A DNA stretch of 64,000 nucleotides from assembly GCA_037968815.1 (NCBI GenBank), contig JBBKWF010000019.1, forward strand, positions 86,616 through 150,615, in the 5' to 3' direction. The translations under genes and the position numbers were made by a program. Origin of the DNA: Pseudopedobacter sp037968815. Lineage in GTDB: Bacteria > Bacteroidota > Bacteroidia > Sphingobacteriales > Sphingobacteriaceae. The notes under the pieces are model-generated. The model was not told the DNA's origin, ran no database searches, and worked only from the letters and a program-made list of their open reading frames with translations. Each line of letters opens with the position of its first letter. Within the stretch, counting starts at the first letter, position 1. Shown here one piece after another: positions 16,546-25,818 of this stretch.

Positions 16546-17424
16546 ATGAAAACAAAAACAGTAGAATTAGTAGCAAGCCCAAGAGAAGCTCATTTTGTAG
16601 GTGATGGTTTTAGAGTACATAATTTTATTCCAAGCGGGTATAAAATGAATATGCAACGGATGAGCCCTTTTATTTTGTTGGATTATAATTCAATATATAA
16701 CTTTCCGCCATCAGATAAGCCTAAAGGCGTGGGAGTGCATCCGCACAGAGGATTTGAAACGGTAACCATCGCTTATAAAGGAAAAGTAGCACACCATGAT
16801 AGTAGTGGCGGTGGCGGTGTAATTAGCGAAGGCGATGTACAATGGATGACGGCAGCAAGCGGTGTACTACACAAAGAGTATCACGAAGAAGAGTGGAGTA
16901 AAACCGGTGGCGATTTTCAGATGGTGCAACTTTGGGTTAACCTGCCTAAAAAAGACAAAATGTCGACTCCAAAATACCAGGCTATTAAAAAAGACGAAAT
17001 TAATCGTTACACTTTGGTAGGTAACGCTGGTGTTATTGAAGTAATTGCTGGTGAGTATAATGGTACAAAAGGTAGCGCATCCACCTTTACAACACTTAAC
17101 ATGTTGAACGCAAAATTGAATAAAAATGGGAAAGCAAGTTTTGATTTTCCTGCAAATTATTCAACTGCTTTATTGGTTGTTGAAGGTAGTATTACCGTAA
17201 ACGGCGAAGAAAAAGTGCCGACAGATCATCTTGCTTTAATGGCAAATGATGGCGAGCAATTTGAAATAGAGGCATTAGAAAATAGTATTGTCTTAATTTT
17301 AAGCGGAGAGCCCATTAATGAACCAATAGCCTCACAAGGACCATTTGTAATGAATACAAAAGAAGAGATACAGCAAGCTTTCGAAGATTATAACCACGGG
17401 AAATTCGGTTATTTAGAAGGTTAA
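16546..17424 (+). CDS. Pirin-family cupin protein
   Basis: 292 residues, two-cupin pirin. The N-terminal metal site is visible in GVHPHRGFETVTIAYKG, followed by the H and E ligands in SSGGGGVISEGDVQWMTA and SGVLHKEYHEEE. Pirins bind Fe(II); some show quercetin 2,3-dioxygenase activity, others act as redox-sensitive regulators. Cytoplasmic. It lies just downstream of the broken Crp/Fnr gene with its own likely promoter. The C-terminal cupin (about 165-292) has no complete metal set, as is usual. Precise role is unknown. Confidence 0.92.
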   Translation: MKTKTVELVASPREAHFVGDGFRVHNFIPSGYKMNMQRMSPFILLDYNSIYNFPPSDKPKGVGVHPHRGFETVTIAYKGKVAHHDSSGGGGVISEGDVQWMTAASGVLHKEYHEEEWSKTGGDFQMVQLWVNLPKKDKMSTPKYQAIKKDEINRYTLVGNAGVIEVIAGEYNGTKGSASTFTTLNMLNAKLNKNGKASFDFPANYSTALLVVEGSITVNGEEKVPTDHLALMANDGEQFEIEALENSIVLILSGEPINEPIASQGPFVMNTKEEIQQAFEDYNHGKFGYLEG

Positions 17425-17504
17425 TGTTTTACTGAGTAGCATAAAGTGATTTATATACGTAAAGCCTATAGAACCAGATAGAAGGTCATTAAATTATTAA
17501 AGCT

Positions 17505-17876
17505 ATGAAATACATTTTAATTGCGAGTTGTTTCCTTTTTATGAGCTGTAAAAAGGATAACGTATCCACTAGCGCTGTAGGTGAAATTATCAGTATAGAA
17601 TCACTGAATGAAATATCATTGGGAGAAAGCGACACGGTTGTGGTAACATTTGGAGGCGGGACTAATGGTTGCGCAAATGCTGATAGGTTACAAACGGTAA
17701 TGGTAGCAAATACAATTACTATTAAAGCTTTTTATAACTATCCAACAGAACCGCAAATATGTACACAAAATATACCAGTCCATGTGTTAAAGTATGTTTA
17801 CAAACCCACTGCTAAAGGAACTTACACTTATAAAGCCTTTGATAGTGATATATCGGTAACAACTTTAGTAAAGTAA
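17505..17876 (+). CDS. Small lipoprotein, unknown function
   Basis: 123 residues with a type II signal peptide: a hydrophobic stretch ending FLFMSC, with Cys15 as lipid site followed by KKDN. The mature part is beta-rich with GGGTNGCANAD and CTQN holding two further cysteines that could pair. It resembles the small immunoglobulin-like lipoproteins common in Bacteroidota, but I recognise no named family. It lies 80 bases downstream of pirin and is followed by a strong terminator, so it may be the end of the pirin transcript. Confidence 0.72.
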   Translation: MKYILIASCFLFMSCKKDNVSTSAVGEIISIESLNEISLGESDTVVVTFGGGTNGCANADRLQTVMVANTITIKAFYNYPTEPQICTQNIPVHVLKYVYKPTAKGTYTYKAFDSDISVTTLVK

Positions 17877-17906
17877 ACTAGTCGGACTTTTTCAAGAATA
17901 ACAATT

Positions 17907-17951
17907 AAAAAGCAAAACCTCTCGAAAATATTTCGAGAGGTTTTGCTTTTT
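17907..17951. terminator. Bidirectional rho-independent terminator
   Basis: A long stem with the core AACCTCTCGAAA / TTTCGAGAGGTT extended by AAAAAGCA / TGCTTTTT, giving T tracts on both strands, between the convergent lipoprotein and small membrane protein genes. Confidence 0.88.
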
Positions 17952-17968
17952 ATAGATAGATGTAAATA

Positions 17969-18277
17969 TTATAGAATAAGTATTAACACAAGTAAAATAA
18001 TAATTATTGCAGTAACAGAAAGATAGATTCCGCCGTTTCCAATTGCGTTTGCTTCACTTTTCATCTGTCTCAACTCTGATCTTAAAGCTCTTTTCTCCTG
18101 TCTGTTCAAACTACTTTTGTCCATATCCCTAATCTGCTCAACTCTATTAGTAATCTGTTCTAGCTTTACTTGTTGTGATGCCGTTAAAGCTTTATCGTTT
18201 TTATCATTTGCTGAAGCAATGTTTACTGTTGACAACAGCATAATAAAAGAAAAAGCGAAGTACATTAATTTTTTCAT
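17969..18277 (-). CDS. Small exported protein with C-terminal membrane segment
   Basis: 102 residues: an N-terminal signal peptide (YFAFSFIMLLSTVNIASA), a charged amphipathic helical middle with many Arg, Gln, Glu and Lys (about 30-75), and a C-terminal hydrophobic helix GGIYLSVTAIIIILLVLILIL. The layout matches short uncharacterised Bacteroidota proteins that end in a similar Gly-Gly-hydrophobic segment. Function unknown. It has a terminator directly downstream. Confidence 0.75.
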   Translation of the reverse strand: MKKLMYFAFSFIMLLSTVNIASANDKNDKALTASQQVKLEQITNRVEQIRDMDKSSLNRQEKRALRSELRQMKSEANAIGNGGIYLSVTAIIIILLVLILIL

Positions 18278-18414
18278 GAGATTATTTTTAGTGAATAATT
18301 AGGTAGTGATTAAAAATTAAGCCAAAATAAAACTGTATCAAAAACCTTCTATTTAACTAAGTTTCTTCAAGAATAAGAACAGTTTTAAAGGGAGTGTATA
18401 TTTTAGAGTACAGT

Positions 18415-19794
18415 TTAGTTGAGTATAACTTGTTTATGCGGATTGTTCTCTACAAAATCTGAAAGCAGTTTTTCTATAAAAAGATATGAAGGGTATGGTG
18501 TCAGTTTCGCCTTTGCAATTTCTAAATCTGTAGGTACTTCTTGTTCTGTTACATAACCCATCCCACAAAAAATACCCTTATCTACCAATATGCAACTCTT
18601 TTCAAATTTATTCCGTCCTTGGTCAACAATTAAGTAACTAGGTAAATCTTGCGTTACCTCCTCAATCAATTGTTCTACCCGTATATTATAGTCGCTATAA
18701 CTTTCTTTTTGGATACATGCACCTTTGCAAAGGTTGTTTTCTAAACCAATACAGCCCATATTGGTTTTCTGCAAATCGCAATAGATATTGCACAAACTAT
18801 ATTTTTCGCACCATATACGCATCAACCTTTGCGCTTCAGCAATAGAACTAAAAAGGAAAATTGGTGGTATAAACTTCTGCTTTTTGCCGATAGCTAAACG
18901 AGAGTAACCGTTTTGATCTTCATATTTATATAAAGCAAATCGTTTTTCAGGATGTTTGGCAGCTCTGTTTTTCTCGGGCCACAGCCTTTTAATCTCAATA
19001 TTTTCTAAAATGAGTGCTTGCAATTCTGTACCACAAACTTGGTGAGATATTTTACGAATATCCCGAAGAAAATCTTGTTTATTTTTATGGGTATCGTTAT
19101 TAGAAAAATGACTTAAGATGCGCTGGTAAAGGTTTTTAGCTTTTCCTACATAAATAATTTTGTCTTTTTTATCTCTAAAATAATATACACCTGGCTGTCT
19201 AGGGATTCCTTCAAGCGTTAGTCTAGAAATATACGGAGGTAAAGATTCTTCCTTAGTTTTCGATTTTAAAGCATCTTCAATATGCTGGTGCTCATCTGCA
19301 TCTATCAACATTTTAAAAAGGATAGTTGTTGCTAAAGCATCGCCCGCTGCCCTATGCCTGTTTTCTATCTTGATATTTAAACTTCGGCAAAGCTTACCCA
19401 AACTATAAGAAGGTAAGCCTGGTAATATTTTACGACCTAAGCGCACTGTACACAGCTTTTTACAGTTCAGCGTAAAGCCTTCGCGTTTTAGTTGATGATT
19501 AATAAAGGAGTAATCGAAGTTTACATTATGGGCAACAAAAATTTTCCCATCGAGGTAATCAAAAATTATTGGTGCTACCTCTTCAAATGTTGGTGCATCT
19601 TTTACGTCCTCATTACTAATACCTGTAAGACTTTGTATAAAAGTAGGAATCTCTTGTTTTGGGTTAACAAGCGTTTGGTATTCGTCTACCACTTTTTCAC
19701 CATCGTGTATATAAATTGCAATTTCGGTAATACCGTTTGCATTAGCATGGCTTCCGGTAGTTTCAATATCAACAATTGCAAAAAGACGATTCAT
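18415..19794 (-). CDS. DEDDh exonuclease fused to GIY-YIG (UvrC-N-like) nuclease
   Basis: 459 residues. The N-terminal half is a DnaQ-type 3'-5' exonuclease: Asp9 and Glu11 in VDIETTG, HNVNFDYSF, and HRAAGDA with the catalytic His and last Asp. From about 200 comes a GIY-YIG endonuclease domain of UvrC type (GVYYFRDKKDKIIYVGKAKNL) and then a C-terminal region with cysteines (GCIGLENNLCKGACIQ) like the UvrC middle region. The same DnaQ plus UvrC-N fusion is known in many bacteria and is often annotated as a Pol III epsilon-like protein or Cho-like nuclease; it probably acts in DNA repair. It is a stand-alone gene, and the 366 bases between it and the FKBP gene (19795-20160) show no gene, repeat or clear promoter. 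Confidence 0.9.
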   Translation of the reverse strand: MNRLFAIVDIETTGSHANANGITEIAIYIHDGEKVVDEYQTLVNPKQEIPTFIQSLTGISNEDVKDAPTFEEVAPIIFDYLDGKIFVAHNVNFDYSFINHQLKREGFTLNCKKLCTVRLGRKILPGLPSYSLGKLCRSLNIKIENRHRAAGDALATTILFKMLIDADEHQHIEDALKSKTKEESLPPYISRLTLEGIPRQPGVYYFRDKKDKIIYVGKAKNLYQRILSHFSNNDTHKNKQDFLRDIRKISHQVCGTELQALILENIEIKRLWPEKNRAAKHPEKRFALYKYEDQNGYSRLAIGKKQKFIPPIFLFSSIAEAQRLMRIWCEKYSLCNIYCDLQKTNMGCIGLENNLCKGACIQKESYSDYNIRVEQLIEEVTQDLPSYLIVDQGRNKFEKSCILVDKGIFCGMGYVTEQEVPTDLEIAKAKLTPYPSYLFIEKLLSDFVENNPHKQVILN

Positions 19795-20160
19795 CCCTAC
19801 AAAAATAATAATTTTACTAAACTTATTAGCAATTTATTTAGGTTAAAAATATGGGATGAATAAAACACTTTATATATAAAAAGAGATAGCACTCTAAACG
19901 CTTAATATTAAGTTGAAAATTGACAAAAAGTTTTATGAAGTAGGTCATACTATCTGTAACCGCTTTCATATTGCCGACAACAGTTTGCCTAGCTCCTAAA
20001 AAAAATCTCCGGCAATTAATAAAGTATCCGTTATGTGAAGAAATCGAATCTAATAATAATTTTTACTCCTATTTGTTAGCTATACTTTTCTGTTAAAAAT
20101 GTTAATCTTTTTATCAAATTCATTTCTTATTTCTATCTTCATCAGATTTATTTTTTTATT

Positions 20161-20880
20161 ATGATTCAGAAAGCAATATTAACACTCGGCATAACGGCAT
20201 TTGTTTTATCAGCAAATGCACAAACTGCAAAAAAAACAGCAACTAAAAAGTCTGTTCCTGTGGTAACAACAACGGTTAAACCAATGACAGAACTTGATTC
20301 TGCAAGTTATTCTTTTGGGATGAAAATTGCCCAAGGTTTAAAATCTGACGGTGTAAAAAGCCTAAACTACGAATTGCTAAAACAGGGTATGGAAGACATT
20401 TTTACAGAAAAGCCATTGGTAGTAAATGATGAGCTTGCAGGCAAAACTATTGGTCAGTTTTTACAACGCATTAGTAAATCAAAATATGCAGTTGCAGAAG
20501 AAGCAGGAAAAAAGTTTTTAGAAGAAAACAAGAAAAACCCTAAGGTTACTAGTTTACCAAGCGGTTTACAATATGAAGTGCTAACAATGGGAACTGGCGT
20601 AAAACCTTTAGCAACTGATACTGTAACGGTACATTATAAAGGATCTTTAGCAGATGGTAAGCAGTTTGACAGCTCTTATGACAGAGGTGAGCCTATATCT
20701 TTACCTCTAGACGGAGTGATTCCGGGTTGGACAGAAGGTGTACAATTAATGCCAGAAGGTTCTAAATTTCGTTTTTATATCCCCTACCAATTAGGTTATG
20801 GAGAAAGAGGAGCTGGACAAGACATCCCTCCTTTTAGCACTTTGATTTTTGATATCGAGTTGATTAAAGTGGCTAAATAG
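20161..20880 (+). CDS. FKBP-type peptidyl-prolyl cis-trans isomerase, exported
   Basis: 239 residues with a signal peptide ending SANAQ, a FKBP_N dimerisation-like helical region (SYSFGMKIAQGLKSDG, about 50-120), and a C-terminal FKBP domain of ~90 residues (VTVHYKGSLADGKQFDSSYD, GVIPGWTEGVQLMPEGS, IPPFSTLIFDIELI). It should catalyse proline isomerisation of folding proteins in the periplasm, like E. coli FkpA/Mip. Single gene with its own terminator. Confidence 0.95.
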   Translation: MIQKAILTLGITAFVLSANAQTAKKTATKKSVPVVTTTVKPMTELDSASYSFGMKIAQGLKSDGVKSLNYELLKQGMEDIFTEKPLVVNDELAGKTIGQFLQRISKSKYAVAEEAGKKFLEENKKNPKVTSLPSGLQYEVLTMGTGVKPLATDTVTVHYKGSLADGKQFDSSYDRGEPISLPLDGVIPGWTEGVQLMPEGSKFRFYIPYQLGYGERGAGQDIPPFSTLIFDIELIKVAK

Positions 20881-20902
20881 AGTTTACTTAATTAAAATTT
20901 TT

Positions 20903-20936
20903 AAACCGGAAATGCTGAGGCATTTTCGGTTTTTTT
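20903..20936 (+). terminator. Rho-independent terminator after the FKBP gene
   Basis: The stem AAACCGGAAATGC / GCATTTTCGGTTT (with a wobble or mismatch) around a short TGAG loop, followed by a T tract. It lies 22 bases after the FKBP stop. Confidence 0.82.
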
Positions 20937-21158
20937 ATGGGTTGATTTTCGGGTAAAACAAAAATTAATTAACCTTATTTGGAATGAAATCTAGTTAGAA
21001 AAATCTATCTAGATTAAAAAAACGAGTTAAATCCACAAAATTTTGCTTTCTTTATATTGATAGTTCGTATAAATTAAGAATTATCAATGTTTTTTTAATA
21101 TTTAACAATCGTAAACCTTTATTATTTTAGCGTTTGTCGTTTAATAGCATATTATATC

Positions 21159-22304
21159 GTGATTCATTTTTCATCTAAGTTACCCCAAACAAAAACTTCA
21201 ATTTTTACAAAAATGTCCGCTTTGGCAAATAAGCATCAAGCGGTTAATTTATCTCAGGGTTTTCCTGATTACGACCTTGATCCCGCCTTAATAAAGCTGG
21301 TAAATCAAGAAATGCTGAGTGGAAACAACCAATATGCACCAATGCCCGGTATTTTAGGTTTAAGGGAAAGAATTTCTGAAAAAACTGAAGCTTTACATAG
21401 TTCTTATTATTCGCCAGAAAGTGAAATAACAGTCACCGCTGGGGGTACACAGGCTATTTACACCGCAATTGCGACGGTAATTAAACCTAATGATGAAGCC
21501 ATTATTTTTGAGCCAGCTTATGACTGCTACGCTCCTATTGTAAAAGCATTTGGCGGTTTAGTAAAACCTTACGAAATGTCTCCTCCGTTTTATGATATTG
21601 ATTGGAGTATGGTTAAACGCTTGGTAACTGCCAACACTAAACTCATCATTATTAATTCTCCACAAAACCCTTGTGGCCGTATTTTGAAAGATGAAGACAT
21701 TAAACAACTAAAAATTATTACCGAAAACACTGATATTATCATTATTAGTGATGAGGTTTATGAGCATATTATTTTTGATGGACAAGAGCATTTAAGCTTA
21801 TGCAGATATCCAGAACTTAAAGAGCGTACTTTTATTACGGCAAGCTTTGGTAAGCTTTTCCATTGTACTGGTTGGAAAGTTGGTTACTGTATGGCACCTG
21901 AAATGCTGATGAAGGAGTTCAGAAAGATACATCAGTTTATGGTGTTTAGTGTAAATACTCCCATTCAACATGCTTTTAACTCTTATTTAAGCAAAGGAGA
22001 ATCGTATTTAGAGCTTGCTGATTTTTTTCAAAAGAAACGCGATTTATTTAGATCGCTTTTAAGACCTTCAAAGTTCACTTTGTTAAGATGCGAGGGTTCA
22101 TATTTTCAAAATGTGAGCTATGAAAATATTTCTGATGAAAAAGACGTTGATATAGCAACACGTTTAATTAAAGACTTTAAAGTTGCCAGCATCCCAAATT
22201 CTAGTTTTTACACTAGAAACACTGATTTTAAAACATTAAGGTTTTGCTTCGCTAAAAAAGAGGAGACTTTAAAGCAAGCCGCTGAGTTGCTAAATAAGGT
22301 TTAG
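21159..22304 (+). CDS. Methionine aminotransferase (PLP, class I/II)
   Basis: 381 residues, fold type I aminotransferase close to YbdL/MtnE and kynurenine aminotransferase-like enzymes: VNLSQGFPDYD, TVTAGGTQAIYTAIA, NSPQNPCGR, SDEVYEHI, and the PLP-lysine segment SFGKLFHCTGWKVGY. It should transaminate 4-methylthio-2-oxobutyrate to methionine, often with Gln as donor. The start is GTG at 21159; the next Met, at residue 19, would remove the conserved SSKLP segment. Directly downstream is an omega-amidase-like gene, the usual partner that hydrolyses the 2-oxoglutaramate left from Gln. The promoter was not identified in the preceding AT-rich gap. Confidence 0.92.
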   Translation: MIHFSSKLPQTKTSIFTKMSALANKHQAVNLSQGFPDYDLDPALIKLVNQEMLSGNNQYAPMPGILGLRERISEKTEALHSSYYSPESEITVTAGGTQAIYTAIATVIKPNDEAIIFEPAYDCYAPIVKAFGGLVKPYEMSPPFYDIDWSMVKRLVTANTKLIIINSPQNPCGRILKDEDIKQLKIITENTDIIIISDEVYEHIIFDGQEHLSLCRYPELKERTFITASFGKLFHCTGWKVGYCMAPEMLMKEFRKIHQFMVFSVNTPIQHAFNSYLSKGESYLELADFFQKKRDLFRSLLRPSKFTLLRCEGSYFQNVSYENISDEKDVDIATRLIKDFKVASIPNSSFYTRNTDFKTLRFCFAKKEETLKQAAELLNKV

Positions 22305-22340
22305 GTTTTTAAAAATATCGTTAAAATAAAAGACAACAGT

Positions 22341-23117
22341 ATGAACGCATTAAAAGTAACGATTTTACAAGTTTATGTTTTTTGGGAAAATATCGATAAA
22401 AACTTACAGAATATTAGCTTAAAGCTTTCTGCTATTCGCGAAAAAACGGATATAATTATTTTGCCCGAAATGTTTACTACAGGCTTTACCATGAAGGCTG
22501 AAGCTTTAGCCGAAGAAATGGATGGTAAAAGCATGAAATGGATGCATGAAAAAGCAAACAGATACGATGCCGTAGTAACTGGCTCCATCATCATCAAAGA
22601 AAAAGGTAATTTCTACAATAGGCTTATTTGGATGAATCCGGATGGAACCTATCAGTATTATGATAAAAAGCATCTTTTTGGAATGGCAAAAGAAGATGAG
22701 GTTTATTCTGCTGGTAATAAAAGGCTCATCATTGATTTTAATGGGTGGAAAATTATGCCAGTCATTTGTTATGACTTACGTTTCCCTGTTTGGTTGCGAA
22801 ACCAAGGAGAACTTTATGACTTATTGCTAGTTGTTGCCAGTTGGCCCGAAAGAAGAGCGAAGCATTGGAATACCCTAATCCCTGCCAGAGCAATAGAAAA
22901 CCAAAGCTATATTATTGCCTTAAATCGAGTTGGCCATGATGGTAATGAAGTTTATTACTGTGGAGACACTACCTGTTTAGATCCTAACGGGAAAGTGGTT
23001 TATTACAAACGTGATGAAGAGGACTTATACACTTTTACCATCTTTAAAAATGAGGTTGAAAAAACCCGTCAGCAAATGCCGTTTTTAAAAGATGCAGATG
23101 ATTTTCAGCTTAAATAA
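22341..23117 (+). CDS. Omega-amidase-like nitrilase-superfamily hydrolase
   Basis: 258 residues with the Glu-Lys-Cys triad of the CN hydrolase superfamily: Glu43 in LPEMFTTGF, Lys109 in YDKKHLF and Cys143 in VICYDLRFPVW. The YDK-HLF and CYDLRFP forms are those of YafV/omega-amidase (MtnU) enzymes that hydrolyse 2-oxoglutaramate or 2-oxosuccinamate. It lies 36 bases after the aminotransferase, so the pair can drive Gln-dependent transamination forward. Cytoplasmic. Name given by triad form plus context. Confidence 0.9.
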   Translation: MNALKVTILQVYVFWENIDKNLQNISLKLSAIREKTDIIILPEMFTTGFTMKAEALAEEMDGKSMKWMHEKANRYDAVVTGSIIIKEKGNFYNRLIWMNPDGTYQYYDKKHLFGMAKEDEVYSAGNKRLIIDFNGWKIMPVICYDLRFPVWLRNQGELYDLLLVVASWPERRAKHWNTLIPARAIENQSYIIALNRVGHDGNEVYYCGDTTCLDPNGKVVYYKRDEEDLYTFTIFKNEVEKTRQQMPFLKDADDFQLK

Positions 23118-23293
23118 ACTTCAATAAATAGCTACCTATATCATTTGAAATCAATAATGTTAAATAGTGTTAAATCGGTAAATGCCGACTATTTATCGTA
23201 TTATCTAAAAAACAAAATTTATATTTGTTCTTACCTTTATAGTCTATTTTTCTCCCTTTGGTGATGAAAATAAATGACTATTAATTTTTTTAT

Positions 23294-25759
23294 ATGTTCA
23301 GAGAAATTCGCACTAAAGTAATTAGATACCCACTAATTGTTATTTATTTTATAATTATCTTTTTATGCGCTTTAGAACTGAACTTTTTAGGGCTATTTGG
23401 TTACTCTCCCGTTAAAAAAGACATCAAGTTTCCTTCCTTAAATGTGTCATCAGAAGTTTATACAGCGGATAGTGTTTTAATAGGTAAATATTATACCGAA
23501 AACAGAACACCCGTTAGCTTTAATGAAATTCATAAAGATTTAATTAATGCACTTGTAGCAACAGAAGATGTACGTTTTTTTAAACATAATGGAGTAGATT
23601 TCTTTTCAGTTTTTTCTGGTGTAGTATCAACTGCAACTGGTGATAAACGAGGTGGAAGTACTATCACACAGCAATTAGCTAAAAATTTATATCGTACAAG
23701 GCTAAACAAATCTCAAGGGTTAACCAGCAAAATCCCAGTTGTCCGTACCTTAATCTCAAAGTTGAAAGAGTGGATAACTGCTTATAAACTAGAAGGCAAC
23801 TACTCTAAAGAAGATATTATTACCATGTATTTGAACACAGTTCCGTTCGGTAATAACTCTTATGGTATAAACACGGCATCAAAACATTATTTTAATAAGA
23901 CTGTTAATAATATCAACCTCCAAGAGTCCGCAACTTTAGTGGGGATGTTAAAAGCTACTTCGACCTATAATCCCATAAGAAATCCTGAAAATTCTAAAAA
24001 ACGGAGAAATGTGGTGCTGTCGCAGATGCAGAAGTACAATTTTATAACGGCAATACAGTATAAGCAGGCTTCTGCAACACCTATAGTGCTTGATTTAGGG
24101 AAAGATACTGGGAAAAATGACGGAAGCTCTTACTTAAGGTCTGCAGTTGCAAAATGGTTGGATAAATGGTGTGATGAAAACGGATATGATCTTTACGAAG
24201 ACGGTTTAAAAATTTATACCACTATTGACTCTAAACTACAAAAATATGCTGAAGAGGCCGTTTATGAGCAGATGAAAACTCTACAAAACAGGTTTTACAA
24301 TGTTTGGGGAGACAAAGAGCCTTGGCGTGACTCAAACGGAAATGTTATTGAAGATTTTGTTCAAAAAAACTTGGACAGGTTGCCTTGGTATAAAGGAGTG
24401 GTTAGGATGCTAGACCGTAACCCAGACTCTTTAAGTGCTTTTTTGAATAAGAAAAAGAAGATGACTGTTTTTTCTTGGGATGGTGATAAAGAGGTTGAGT
24501 TTTCTACCATTGACTCTATAAAATATTACGCTAAAATTTTAAATACCGGAATGATGACTTTAGATCCTTTTACCGGGAAAATTAAAGTTTGGGTGGGTGG
24601 AGTTAGTCACAACTATTTTAAATATGATCATGTAAATCAATCAAAAAGGCAAGCAGGTTCAACCTTTAAACCTTTTGCTTATTTGGCAGCTATTGAAAGT
24701 GGAATTGACCCTTGCGATAAATTTACTGATAAACCGGTTACCATAACCTATCAAGACGGTAATAAAACAGAAGTTTGGGAACCTAAAAATGCTGATTGGA
24801 ACTTTAGCTATCGCGAAATGTCTTTGCGTTGGGCAATGGCGAAATCTGTAAATTCTATCACGGCACAAATCACCGAAAAGGTTGGTTGGGATAAAGTTGT
24901 AGAATATGCACACAAATGTGGTATCGAAAGTAAGCTACAATCCGTACCGTCTGTAAGCTTAGGTCCAAATGATGTTTCGGTGTTTGAAATGGTAAAAGCT
25001 TACGGTACTTTCTTAAATCAAGGTAAAAAAGTCGACCCAATTTTAGTAGATAAAATCACCGACCAAGAAGGTAAAATTATTGAAGAGTTTAAGGCAAAAC
25101 AAACAGAAGTGCTGAGTAAAGAAATTGCATGGTTAATGTTATATATGTTTAGAGGTGGTATGGATGAACCTGGTGGAACATCACAGGCATTATGGGAGTG
25201 GGATTTATGGAAGAAGAACAACCAAATTGGTGGTAAAACTGGTACATCGTCTGACTATGTTGATGGTTGGTACATGGGTATTACCAAAGATTTAGTAACA
25301 GGTGTTTGGGTTGGTGCTGATGACCGTAGTGTACATTTTAATACATCACAAACTGGAGAAGGTTCAAGAACGGCCTTGCCAATTTTTGCGAAGTTTATGG
25401 AGAAAGTTTACAAAGACCCAAGTACTGGTATTACACAAGGGCCGTTTCCAAAACCCGAAGTAGAAATAACTCGTAAGTATAATTGTGTGTCGCCAAGAAT
25501 TGTAATTGATACAGCAGTTGCAGATAGTACAATGGTTGATTCGTTAAACATGATTGGTAACCCTGACGAAAATGAAATAATTGACCCACAAATTGAAATT
25601 AAACCAACAGATGGGCTCCCTACTGACAAACCAAACAATACCAAAAAGGAGAAAAAACCAACTGCTATACCTACTAAAGAGAATAAAACAAAACCGGTTG
25701 AAGAAGAGGAGCTTTCTAAACGTGAGCTAAGAAAATTAAAACGAGAACAAGGGAATTAA
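23294..25759 (+). CDS. Class A penicillin-binding protein (transglycosylase/transpeptidase)
   Basis: 821 residues. An N-terminal transmembrane helix (about 12-36) is followed by a GT51 domain with the catalytic Glu91 in EDVRFFKHNG and GGSTITQQLAKN, and a transpeptidase domain with the SxxK serine near 456 (GSTFKPF), the SVN motif, and KTGTS near 648. It polymerises lipid II and crosslinks peptidoglycan on the periplasmic side. The C-terminal ~80 residues are low-complexity, Lys/Pro/Glu-rich, probably disordered. It is 59 bases upstream of the propeller/barrel gene. Standard PBP1A-like length for Bacteroidota. Confidence 0.96.
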   Translation: MFREIRTKVIRYPLIVIYFIIIFLCALELNFLGLFGYSPVKKDIKFPSLNVSSEVYTADSVLIGKYYTENRTPVSFNEIHKDLINALVATEDVRFFKHNGVDFFSVFSGVVSTATGDKRGGSTITQQLAKNLYRTRLNKSQGLTSKIPVVRTLISKLKEWITAYKLEGNYSKEDIITMYLNTVPFGNNSYGINTASKHYFNKTVNNINLQESATLVGMLKATSTYNPIRNPENSKKRRNVVLSQMQKYNFITAIQYKQASATPIVLDLGKDTGKNDGSSYLRSAVAKWLDKWCDENGYDLYEDGLKIYTTIDSKLQKYAEEAVYEQMKTLQNRFYNVWGDKEPWRDSNGNVIEDFVQKNLDRLPWYKGVVRMLDRNPDSLSAFLNKKKKMTVFSWDGDKEVEFSTIDSIKYYAKILNTGMMTLDPFTGKIKVWVGGVSHNYFKYDHVNQSKRQAGSTFKPFAYLAAIESGIDPCDKFTDKPVTITYQDGNKTEVWEPKNADWNFSYREMSLRWAMAKSVNSITAQITEKVGWDKVVEYAHKCGIESKLQSVPSVSLGPNDVSVFEMVKAYGTFLNQGKKVDPILVDKITDQEGKIIEEFKAKQTEVLSKEIAWLMLYMFRGGMDEPGGTSQALWEWDLWKKNNQIGGKTGTSSDYVDGWYMGITKDLVTGVWVGADDRSVHFNTSQTGEGSRTALPIFAKFMEKVYKDPSTGITQGPFPKPEVEITRKYNCVSPRIVIDTAVADSTMVDSLNMIGNPDENEIIDPQIEIKPTDGLPTDKPNNTKKEKKPTAIPTKENKTKPVEEEELSKRELRKLKREQGN

Positions 25760-25818
25760 GACCATTGATTTTAAATACAACATCACAGAACAAAAAAGGT
25801 GTTTACAATAAAATAATT

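Noticed and set aside
19795..20160. Possible small RNA or tRNA in the 366-bp gap
   Set aside because: No cloverleaf, CCA end, terminator or promoter box could be recognised.
25765..25818. Upstream extension of the propeller/barrel protein with a TTG start
   Set aside because: The added 18 residues put polar sequence before a perfect signal peptide; the ATG at 25819 is better.
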